A stretch of 6,745 nt of DNA, taken from assembly GCA_002341165.1 (NCBI GenBank), contig DDNL01000004.1:1-6745 (forward strand). The letters are read 5' to 3'. Under the pieces are notes generated by a model. It had not been told where the DNA came from. It worked only from the letters and a program-made list of their open reading frames with translations, and did no database searches. The first letter of the stretch is position 1; each line of letters begins with the position of its first letter. Source of the DNA: Shewanellaceae bacterium UBA2521 (GTDB lineage: Bacteria; Pseudomonadota; Gammaproteobacteria; Enterobacterales; Shewanellaceae). The position numbers and the translations under genes were made by a program. Of this stretch, positions 1 through 6,093 are shown piece after piece.

Positions 1-474
1 ACTACTGAAGCGGCGCAGCGTATTCATCTGGATCAACAGTATGCATATCAGCAACTGCAACAGCTACAGCAATATCCAGAATTAGCTAAAAAACTAACCG
101 AAGTGTATAGCGTACCTTCAGATAGAGCCGCACCTACACATCCAGACGAGATGCTTTACAGCGGCGGCTTTTTTAAGCCTCATGATAAAGCATTAATGCT
201 CAAAATAAGGCAAGCCCCTATTCCTAATCTTGCCGATATGGAGCTTGATTTTCAAGATCCTCGTCTAAGCGAAATGTTTTTTCTCTTTCGCGGTCGTAAT
301 TATCCTCAAACATTTAACGAGCAAGAGTCAAAGCGTTGGCAGCATCATTGCCAAAATACATTAGATATCGAACAGTACCTCATTCAACTCGAAAATTTAG
401 TCTATCAGTATGAGCATGATCCACGTAAGCTTAATTTGTTACGTCGGCTTTTTGAATATCTTCAACAGTTATAA
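1..474 (+). CDS. sbcB: Exodeoxyribonuclease I, C-terminal part (5' end outside window)
   Basis: This is the 3' end of the gene for exonuclease I, the cytosolic 3'-to-5' exonuclease that degrades single-stranded DNA in mismatch repair and recombination. The frame is open from base 1, upstream of the GTG at 103, so that GTG is an internal valine and the gene starts outside the window. About 157 residues are visible, and the nuclease (DEDD) domain is not among them. The match is to the C-terminal helical domain: the segment FLFRGRNYPQTFNEQE, followed by RW, parallels the E. coli FRYRARN..T...EQQRW region, and the ending LLRRLFEYLQQL parallels LLKALWQYAEEI. I recall those family segments from memory and did not align them. 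A Gln-rich stretch lies near the visible start. The gene ends in TAA, 12 bases before cdd on the same strand, so the two are probably cotranscribed. Identity is quite sure; completeness cannot be judged. Confidence 0.88.
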   Translation, partial: TTEAAQRIHLDQQYAYQQLQQLQQYPELAKKLTEVYSVPSDRAAPTHPDEMLYSGGFFKPHDKALMLKIRQAPIPNLADMELDFQDPRLSEMFFLFRGRNYPQTFNEQESKRWQHHCQNTLDIEQYLIQLENLVYQYEHDPRKLNLLRRLFEYLQQL

Positions 475-486
475 AAGGAAGCAATT

Positions 487-1386
487 ATGGAAGATTTACT
501 ACAAAGAAAAAAGTTACTGTTGCGCAATGTAAAACCTGAAATCGCTACATATTTAGAGCCCTACATCGCATCTGATTTTTGCGGAAAAATTCCCGCGGCC
601 ATAAAATATGACTTACAGAGCAAATTTAATCTCGATGACAAAAATGTAATGCTCGAACTGCTTCCTATTGCAGCGAACTTCTCTGTCGCACCTGTCAGTC
701 AATTTCATGTTGGAGCTATCGTGCTCGATCAAGGTGATAACCTCTATATGGGTGCGAATTTAGAGATTCGTAACGAAGCACTTTTTCACTCCGTGCATGC
801 GGAACAAACCGCCATCAGTCACGCGTGGCAAGATGGAGCAACAGGTATTAAAGCCATTACCACCAATATCAGTCCCTGTGGTCATTGTCGTCAGTTTTTA
901 CTGGAACTGGACTTATATGATAATCTGATGGTACACGTCGCCCAAAAGCCTTCACGTCTGCTCCATGATCTCATTCATGATCCATTCAATGCTAAAAGTT
1001 TAGATGTAGAGCATTCCTTATTTAACACACAAAAACAGCAACTATCTGTACCTTTAGCGCAGCATGATGCATTCATCAATGAAACACTCAAGCATGTTAA
1101 TTTGAGCTATGCACCATACTCTGGTAACTACGCAGCCATTGGATTACAAACGGTATGTGGTCAAGAGTTCTTTGGTCGTTATGCCGAAAATGCAGCGTTT
1201 AACCCGTCTCTCCTTCCTATGCAATGTGCTCTGGCTTTTTATGCGCGTTCTGGATTTAAAATCGATGCCATCGAACGTGTCGTTCTGATCGAATCAAATT
1301 CAGGCAAGATTTCACTACGCAATGCAAGTGTGAATGCTTTAAGTGCTGTGTCCAAGATAAAGCTTGAGCATCATATCGCACAATAA
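487..1386 (+). CDS. cdd: Cytidine deaminase, long E. coli-type
   Basis: The 299-residue product is a zinc hydrolase that deaminates cytidine and deoxycytidine to uridine and deoxyuridine in pyrimidine salvage, in the cytosol. The catalytic N-terminal domain shows the expected set: N91 and E93 (in ANLEI) for ribose binding, H104-A105-E106 with His as zinc ligand and Glu as proton shuttle, and PCGHCRQF with C131 and C134 as the other zinc ligands. The second, inactive deaminase-like domain is also present (PYSGNYAAIGL near 210-220 and RYAENAAFNP at 231-240). That makes it the dimeric type of about 294 residues known from E. coli, not the short tetrameric type of about 130 residues. The ATG at 487 has an AAGGA element at about 476-480, six bases ahead. 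It follows sbcB closely and faces the convergent bkdB gene. No active-site residue is missing. Confidence 0.95.
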   Translation: MEDLLQRKKLLLRNVKPEIATYLEPYIASDFCGKIPAAIKYDLQSKFNLDDKNVMLELLPIAANFSVAPVSQFHVGAIVLDQGDNLYMGANLEIRNEALFHSVHAEQTAISHAWQDGATGIKAITTNISPCGHCRQFLLELDLYDNLMVHVAQKPSRLLHDLIHDPFNAKSLDVEHSLFNTQKQQLSVPLAQHDAFINETLKHVNLSYAPYSGNYAAIGLQTVCGQEFFGRYAENAAFNPSLLPMQCALAFYARSGFKIDAIERVVLIESNSGKISLRNASVNALSAVSKIKLEHHIAQ

Positions 1387-1428
1387 AGCTTGTGAACTTA
1401 TCACAGCAGATACATAGCTAAGACGTCA

Positions 1429-1449
1429 AAGCCGCCTCAACAGCGGCTT
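1429..1449. terminator. Hairpin between convergent cdd and bkdB, probable bidirectional terminator
   Basis: A perfect 7-bp inverted repeat (AAGCCGC at 1429-1435, GCGGCTT at 1443-1449) encloses a 7-base loop. It lies between the stop of cdd (1386) and the stop of bkdB (1472), which converge. Neither side has a long T tract: the minus-strand reading ends in CTTT, the plus-strand reading in CTTAGCTT. Termination could therefore be weak or Rho-assisted. The position is what one expects of a shared terminator; the function is inferred. Confidence 0.55.
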
Positions 1450-1471
1450 AGCTTGAACGACTATATACAGT

Positions 1472-2734
1472 CTAACGCATATGTATAAGCATGATTTCAG
1501 GCGATTCTAATAACTTTTTCCACGCATTACAAAAGCGTGCCATCATAGCCCCATCCACAACACGATGATCTGCAGACCAACTCACCTGCATCATCTGACG
1601 GGCTTGAACTTGACCTTGAGCATCAAACCTAGGTAAAGCTTGAATTTTACCTAATGCAACAATAGCAACTTGTCCTTGATGAATAATAGGTGTAGCAACT
1701 GTGCCTCCAATAGAGCCTATATTAGATATCGTAATAGTACCTTGTTGCAAATCTTCAGGCGCAATACGACCTGCTTTACCTTGTTGCATGATACGCTGCA
1801 TATCATCATGAATTTCATCTATCGTTTTATGTTGACAATCTTTAATATTGGGCACCAATAAACCTAGCTTTGAATCTAACGCAAAGCCTATATGATGATG
1901 CGATAAATAGGTGATTTCTGTGACATCTTGATTTAACTGACTGTTAAACCTAGGGAACTCAAGCAAGCTCATACTCAAAGCTTTAATGAAAAAAGGCATA
2001 AAACTCATGTTCTGCTTTTTTTGCTGCATGCGTGCCCTCAATGTAACCAACTCAGTCACATCAAACTCATCACAGTAAGTAAAATGAGGAATAGTTTGTA
2101 CAGAGTGCGTCATGGCTTCCGCCATTTTACGCTGCATCGGACTGAGTTGTTCTGTGTGCTCATGGATCACTTCTATCGAAGCGGATTTCTCTTTAGCTTT
2201 TCGGTAAGCTTCTAAATCTTCTTTGTAGATACGTCCATGTTTACCGCTGCCTTGAACTCCGCTCAAATCTATTTCGTAATGACGAGCCAACCTGCGCACA
2301 GCTGGACTTGCTACGGCTTTTGTTATCGTATCGCCTACAGCTTGTGAAAGTTCAGAGATAACAGCTGGAGCCTCATCATATAAAGGCATGTCACGGACGT
2401 GTTTTAAAAACTCTTCGTCTGTTAAATCTTGCTCACAAGGACTGGATGCAAGTTCTAGTGAAATTTCTGCTAGGGGCTCTGCTTCAGGATGCTCTTGTAC
2501 ATCAATTTCAAACAAAGGCTTATGCACTTTAGCTATTTCGCCTTTTTTATAATAAAGTTTCGTAATGGTGCCTGAAAAAGGTGCTGGAATTTGCACCAAT
2601 GCTTTGTCCGTCATCACATCGACTACCGCTTGATCTTCTTCAATAACTTGACCTTCTTCAATCAACCAATCAACCACTTCGCATTCAACAATGCCTTCGC
2701 CAATATCAGGTAAAACAAACTCTTTTCTCATCAT
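1472..2734 (-). CDS. bkdB: Branched-chain 2-oxoacid dehydrogenase E2 (dihydrolipoamide acyltransferase)
   Basis: The 420-residue E2 core subunit takes the acyl group from E1 onto a swinging lipoyl lysine and transfers it to CoA. Domains in order: one lipoyl domain (about 4-79) with the DKA motif and lipoylated K44; an acidic linker (about 80-140) in place of the usual Ala/Pro-rich type; a peripheral-subunit-binding domain (143-177, SPAVRRLARHYEIDL and GSGKHGRIYKEDL); and the acyltransferase domain (about 195-420) ending with SWSADHRVVDG, where H390 and D394 are catalytic. LPDIGEGI and KLYYKKGEIA resemble the branched-chain type more than the pyruvate type. The frame is open back to an ATG at 2812, but that would overlap the E1 beta gene and add 26 non-family residues. 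The ATG at 2734, with AGGGAGG at 2740-2746, is chosen; the next codon is also ATG. The gene starts 10 bases after bkdA2. No E3 gene follows. Confidence 0.92.
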   Translation of the reverse strand: MMRKEFVLPDIGEGIVECEVVDWLIEEGQVIEEDQAVVDVMTDKALVQIPAPFSGTITKLYYKKGEIAKVHKPLFEIDVQEHPEAEPLAEISLELASSPCEQDLTDEEFLKHVRDMPLYDEAPAVISELSQAVGDTITKAVASPAVRRLARHYEIDLSGVQGSGKHGRIYKEDLEAYRKAKEKSASIEVIHEHTEQLSPMQRKMAEAMTHSVQTIPHFTYCDEFDVTELVTLRARMQQKKQNMSFMPFFIKALSMSLLEFPRFNSQLNQDVTEITYLSHHHIGFALDSKLGLLVPNIKDCQHKTIDEIHDDMQRIMQQGKAGRIAPEDLQQGTITISNIGSIGGTVATPIIHQGQVAIVALGKIQALPRFDAQGQVQARQMMQVSWSADHRVVDGAMMARFCNAWKKLLESPEIMLIHMR

Positions 2735-2739
2735 AACTT

Positions 2740-2746
2740 CCTCCCT
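2740..2746 (-). promoter_or_regulatory. Strong ribosome binding site deciding the bkdB start
   Basis: AGGGAGG on the minus strand lies five bases before the ATG at 2734 and overlaps the first two bases (TA) of the TAG stop codon of bkdA2 (2745-2747). It argues for the 420-residue form of E2 over the longer open frame, and for translational coupling with bkdA2. Confidence 0.8.
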
Positions 2747-3722
2747 AATAATGCACAGAAGCTTTAATGGCTTCGTATGTTTTAAGATGATCAGGCATAT
2801 ATTCTTTTTCATGACATAAAGGAAAAGGGGTATCTAGCCCGCATACGCGCTCAATCGGAGACTCTAAATGTAAAAAGCACATATCTTGTATTGTCGCTGC
2901 AATTTCAGATGCAAAACCACCTGTTAAAGGAGCTTCATGATTAATCAGCAAGCGTCCGGTTTTAGTGACCGAATCAGCTACTGTATTTCTATCCCAAGGC
3001 ATCAAAGTTTTGAGATCAATGACTTCACATGAGATACCATCGCGCTCAGCAAGTGATGCTGCTTTTTGAATCATCTCAACTTGAGCTCCCCATGCTAGCA
3101 ACGTGATGTCTGTGCCTGTTTGCAACAGCTCTGCTTGACTCAAGTCAAGTTCATAATCTTGCTCAGGCACTTCTGCAACACTTGCTCGATACAAACGTTT
3201 GGGCTCAAAAAATACAACCGGATCAGGATGACGAATCGAGGCTAAAAGTAAGCCCTTGGCTTGAAAAGGATCTCTTGGTATCACTACTTTTAAACCTGGT
3301 GTATGGGTGAAGTAAGCTTCTGGAGATTGTGAGTGATACAAGCCACCAGCAATACCGCCGCCATAAGGAGCACGAATGGTGAGTCCCGCAACATTAAATT
3401 GATTACCACTACGATAACGAAACTTAGCACTTTCATTTACGATTTGATCAAAAGCTGGAAAAATATAATCTGCAAATTGAATTTCAGCAATGGGTAGCAT
3501 ACCATGCGAGGCTAAACCATTAGCAAAACCAACAATGCCTTGTTCGGTAAGTGGTGTATTAAAACAACGATCCGCACCAAATTTTTCTTTTAATTTTGAA
3601 GTCGCTCTAAACACGCCACCAAAATGACCCACATCCTCTCCAAAAACCAAGACTCGCTCATCTTGTTCCATCGCTACATCGAGCGCAGAATTAATAGCCT
3701 GCAACATGTTCATTTCTATCAT
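2745..3722 (-). CDS. bkdA2: Branched-chain 2-oxoacid dehydrogenase E1 subunit beta
   Basis: The 325-residue beta subunit of the thiamine-diphosphate-dependent E1 decarboxylase forms an alpha2-beta2 tetramer with the product of the gene just upstream. Visible signatures are VFGEDVGHFGGVFR (26-39), FNTPLTEQGIVGF (54-66) with E60 as the cofactor-activating glutamate, AEIQFADYIFPAFDQIVNE (79-97), LYHSQSPEA (128-136) with conserved H130, and HEAPLTGGFASEI in the C-terminal transketolase-like domain. Wording and spacing match mitochondrial BCKDHB far better than pyruvate or acetoin E1 beta, as far as I recall those families. The ATG at 3722 overlaps the TGA of bkdA1 in an ATGA arrangement and has GGGAG at 3732-3736, nine bases ahead. 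Two further in-frame ATGs (residues 4 and 6) lack a good binding site. Length is normal and no key residue is missing. Confidence 0.94.
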   Translation of the reverse strand: MIEMNMLQAINSALDVAMEQDERVLVFGEDVGHFGGVFRATSKLKEKFGADRCFNTPLTEQGIVGFANGLASHGMLPIAEIQFADYIFPAFDQIVNESAKFRYRSGNQFNVAGLTIRAPYGGGIAGGLYHSQSPEAYFTHTPGLKVVIPRDPFQAKGLLLASIRHPDPVVFFEPKRLYRASVAEVPEQDYELDLSQAELLQTGTDITLLAWGAQVEMIQKAASLAERDGISCEVIDLKTLMPWDRNTVADSVTKTGRLLINHEAPLTGGFASEIAATIQDMCFLHLESPIERVCGLDTPFPLCHEKEYMPDHLKTYEAIKASVHY

Positions 3723-4927
3723 GAAGAGATTCTCCCTGAGGTCTTTGGATAATCTTGAGGATATTTTTTGATATGCTTCTTTAAGTCGGCGAGCTGCTCT
3801 TTCAAGTGCTCACTTGGATCTTGATACACATCTTCAATAATCGTATCAATATGAGGTAGAGGTATGGATTCGGCTTGTTTCACCTGAGCTAAAATTTCTG
3901 CTTTATAATCTTGCTCGATTTGAGCAATTTGCTCTGATGTCGCCCACTTTTTATGCAGCATCCAAAGTTTAAAACGTCCAACAGGATCTTCTGCACGCCA
4001 TGTATCTTCTTCCTCTTTTGAACGATAACCTGTTGGATCATCAGAGCTTGAGTGCGCACCAACACGATATGTCATGGCTTCAATTAAAATAGGTGCTTGA
4101 TGCGATAGAACATAAGCTCGAGCTTGCTGTGTTACCGCCATCACGGCAAGTATGTCATTGCCATCAACTCTAATACAAGGCATCCCATAGGCCATACCTC
4201 TTGGTGCAATACCATCGCCGGCATATTGCTCACTCACAGGTGTGGATATAGCATAGGCATTATTACGACAAAAGAAAATAGTCGGTGTCTGTAAGGCTGC
4301 AGCCATATTCATCCCAGCATGAAAATCACCTTCTGATGCAGCACCTTCACCAAAATAACATAGAGTACAAGCTTGTTCATCTTTAAGCTTTTGAGCGTAA
4401 GCAACGCCTGCGGCTTGTGGAATCTGCGTCCCTAAAGGTGAAGAGATAGTCTGGTAATTTAAGTCTTTTGAGCCGTAATGGATGGGCATTTGCCGGCCTT
4501 TACCTAAATCATGTTCATTACTAAACATCTGGTGCATAAACTGCACAGTAGAAAAGCCTCTGTAGCGCAGAGCAGCATGTTCTCGGTATTGGCCTAAAAT
4601 CATATCACAAGGCTCTAATCCGGCGGCAGAGCCTATTACGGCGGCTTCTTCGCCCGTGCAAGTCATATAAAAACTAATCCGTCCTTGGCGCTGAGAAGCA
4701 AGCATACGTTCATCTAAAATCTGAGTAAAGATACAACAGTCGAGCATACGCAGTGCTTGCTCTTGATCAAGCTTCGGTAGCTGTGCATGATCAGCAACGC
4801 TGCCCTCTTTACTCAGTAAAGTGAAAGTTGGGATCACGATTTCATTTGGCTGAGAAAAATGACAACTCTGTGTTGACGGCGGCCGTTTCAACTTTGAAAC
4901 AGCTTGAGGTTGTAATCCTTGCGTCAT
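3719..4927 (-). CDS. bkdA1: Branched-chain 2-oxoacid dehydrogenase E1 subunit alpha
   Basis: The alpha subunit of the E1 decarboxylase acts on the 2-oxoacids made by transamination of Val, Leu and Ile, with TPP and magnesium. The 402 residues begin with a poorly conserved arm (1-50), then SQRQGRISFYMT (78-89), DLGKGRQMPIHYG (140-152) and TISSPLGTQIPQA (160-172). The TPP motif starts at G193-E194-G195 and ends at N222-N223. The loop AHSSSDDPTGYRS (291-303) contains conserved H292. These blocks follow mitochondrial BCKDHA closely, including S293 and S303 at the places of its two regulatory phosphoserines. I chose the ATG at 4927 over one seven codons upstream (4948): AAGGA at 4935-4939 is seven bases ahead of it, inside the codons of the longer version. 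It lies 37 bases after astE and overlaps bkdA2 by four bases. Confidence 0.94.
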   Translation of the reverse strand: MTQGLQPQAVSKLKRPPSTQSCHFSQPNEIVIPTFTLLSKEGSVADHAQLPKLDQEQALRMLDCCIFTQILDERMLASQRQGRISFYMTCTGEEAAVIGSAAGLEPCDMILGQYREHAALRYRGFSTVQFMHQMFSNEHDLGKGRQMPIHYGSKDLNYQTISSPLGTQIPQAAGVAYAQKLKDEQACTLCYFGEGAASEGDFHAGMNMAAALQTPTIFFCRNNAYAISTPVSEQYAGDGIAPRGMAYGMPCIRVDGNDILAVMAVTQQARAYVLSHQAPILIEAMTYRVGAHSSSDDPTGYRSKEEEDTWRAEDPVGRFKLWMLHKKWATSEQIAQIEQDYKAEILAQVKQAESIPLPHIDTIIEDVYQDPSEHLKEQLADLKKHIKKYPQDYPKTSGRISS

Positions 4928-4934
4928 ATTAAAT

Positions 4935-4939
4935 TCCTT
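4935..4939 (-). promoter_or_regulatory. Ribosome binding site deciding the bkdA1 start
   Basis: AAGGA on the minus strand, within an A-rich run, lies seven bases before the ATG at 4927. The upstream ATG at 4948 has no comparable element and its first codons merely spell out this site. The mature start is therefore MTQGL rather than MNKKE. Confidence 0.75.
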
Positions 4940-4964
4940 TTTATTCATGATAACTTTATTGCAT

Positions 4965-5978
4965 TTATCTTATGTCATCCGAGTTCAACTCATAAGGTTT
5001 AAGTATTAATAAAGCTCTTTCACCTAGTGCAACCTGAGCATTAGGAAAAGCAATAGCAGCTTGATCCTCTACGGCATAAATAGGCTCATCATTCTCGTAA
5101 GCAAGCACTGCATCACGCTCAAATGTGGTGAAATTTTTAATTTCATCAGCGAATGTAAATGTAAAATCTTGATGATGTTTAATAAGCTCTTGAGTCACTT
5201 TAAATATGCGCATAGATTGCCAAGCTGACTCAGGTTCCCATGTAGGTACAGTTAAAAGCTGCACAAGAGCTGCTCTAAAAGGTGCTAGCATCTCTTGATT
5301 ATTTTTGCCAAAAGGCTTCACTTGACCTAACTCCAAAGTCACAGCATCTGCGCCTAACTGTGCTGAAAAGTAACTGTAAGTTGAAGTAGGTTGATGCGAC
5401 AAAAGAAGCGTCTTAATTTCACTTTCTGCTAAAAAGGAAAGCAGACGTTTATTATAAGGTTGGTGATGGAGAAATGGATACACAGCAAATAAAGGGTATT
5501 GAGAAGCACGAATAGACGTATGCAAATCTAAGTGCAAAGCCTGTGTTCCCTCTTGAGCAAAGAACTGCTTTGTAGCTTGTTGTAATAGCCAAGCTCGGTG
5601 ACGCTCATAAGATGCATCAAGCGGAGGCGGATCGCGATACGCAAAGAGTCGATTGAGATTCTCTTCCACAAAACGCTTTTGCTGAACGATAGCAGGTAAA
5701 TGGCCTAGTTGAATCTGTAGCCTATGTGCTAACTGCAACTTTTCTGTAAGAATATCATGAATAAGCTGATTACATAACTCAATCGGCGCGGTTTCATTAC
5801 CGTGAATACCACAAGACAAAACTATAGCCTGAGATGTTTCTCTATCAGGCCTGAACTCAATCACGCCTAATTCAAGCATATGAACTTCACAACCTGAAAT
5901 ACGAAAACAGCTTGGTTTAAACACATCAAGAGACAGGCTATAGTCTAGGAAGCCTGCCTCGCATAAATCTTTGAGCAC
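4965..5978 (-). CDS. astE: Succinylglutamate desuccinylase
   Basis: This cytosolic zinc hydrolase of the AstE/aspartoacylase family (M14-like fold) performs the last step of the arginine succinyltransferase pathway: N-succinylglutamate to glutamate and succinate. Numbered from the GTG at 5978 (337 residues), GIHGNETAPIEL gives zinc ligands H59 and E62, HLDLHTSIR gives the third ligand H153, and TLELGQVKPFG gives catalytic E216. ENLNRLF and FPNAQVALGERALLIL also match the family; E. coli AstE is about 322 residues. The start is uncertain. An ATG at 5987 has AAGG directly against it, too close to serve, whereas the GTG at 5978 has AAGGA (5987-5991) eight bases ahead. The gene heads a minus-strand cluster and is followed after 37 bases by bkdA1. 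No other ast gene is adjacent on either side in the window. A different amidohydrolase of the same family is less likely. Confidence 0.9.
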   Translation of the reverse strand: MLKDLCEAGFLDYSLSLDVFKPSCFRISGCEVHMLELGVIEFRPDRETSQAIVLSCGIHGNETAPIELCNQLIHDILTEKLQLAHRLQIQLGHLPAIVQQKRFVEENLNRLFAYRDPPPLDASYERHRAWLLQQATKQFFAQEGTQALHLDLHTSIRASQYPLFAVYPFLHHQPYNKRLLSFLAESEIKTLLLSHQPTSTYSYFSAQLGADAVTLELGQVKPFGKNNQEMLAPFRAALVQLLTVPTWEPESAWQSMRIFKVTQELIKHHQDFTFTFADEIKNFTTFERDAVLAYENDEPIYAVEDQAAIAFPNAQVALGERALLILKPYELNSDDIR

Positions 5979-5986
5979 ACATATCA

Positions 5987-5991
5987 TCCTT
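5987..5991 (-). promoter_or_regulatory. Ribosome binding site favouring a GTG start for astE
   Basis: AAGGA on the minus strand overlaps the A of the ATG at 5987 and stands eight bases before the in-frame GTG at 5978. This spacing suits the GTG and rules against the ATG. The difference is only three residues. Confidence 0.55.
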
Positions 5992-6069
5992 GAGTTGTTG
6001 ATGTCTACATTACCTCATACTTTGCCCTGCAAAATCAAGATAATTTTTTCAACTCAAGACCAAGCACAA

Positions 6070-6085
6070 TGTATGCTCGCATACA
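6070..6085. promoter_or_regulatory. Perfect interrupted palindrome between the right-edge gene and astE
   Basis: TGTATGC and GCATACA, separated by two bases, form a 16-bp exact inverted repeat. It lies eight bases after the stop of the right-edge gene and about 90 bases before astE. It could be an operator for the astE-bkd cluster, or a weak terminator for the upstream gene (6-bp stem, 4-base loop, no T tract). I do not recognise it as the box of a known regulator. No convincing -35/-10 pair is visible in 5992-6069, although that stretch is A/T-rich on both strands. Confidence 0.4.
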
Positions 6086-6093
6086 GGCCGCTG

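Noticed and set aside
1460..1471. Imperfect palindrome ACTATATACAGT beside the bkdB stop
   Set aside because: It is short and A/T-rich with a mismatch; expected by chance.
1670..1861. Plus-strand open frame of 63 codons
   Set aside because: It lies wholly inside bkdB on the opposite strand, has no family resemblance and no convincing ribosome binding site.
2021..2215. Plus-strand open frame of 64 codons
   Set aside because: It is antisense to the conserved bkdB sequence, and its Cys/His/Phe-rich composition is typical of an antisense shadow.
2735..2812. N-terminal extension of E2, hydrophobic (ICLIILKHTK...), possibly a signal peptide
   Set aside because: It overlaps the end of bkdA2 in another frame, and a strong ribosome binding site sits before the ATG at 2734. 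The lipoyl domain starts right after that ATG.
1472..4927. Pyruvate or acetoin dehydrogenase as identity of the E1/E2 genes
   Set aside because: The E1 alpha and beta motifs (ISFYMT, DLGKGRQMP, TISSPL.TQIPQA, IQFADYIFPAFDQIVNE) and the E2 lipoyl domain follow the branched-chain complex.
5992..6069. Sigma-70 promoter for astE, for example TTGCAG with TGTAGA at 17-base spacing on the minus strand
   Set aside because: Each hexamer matches only about three of six consensus bases; other pairings are no better, so no promoter is called although one may exist here.
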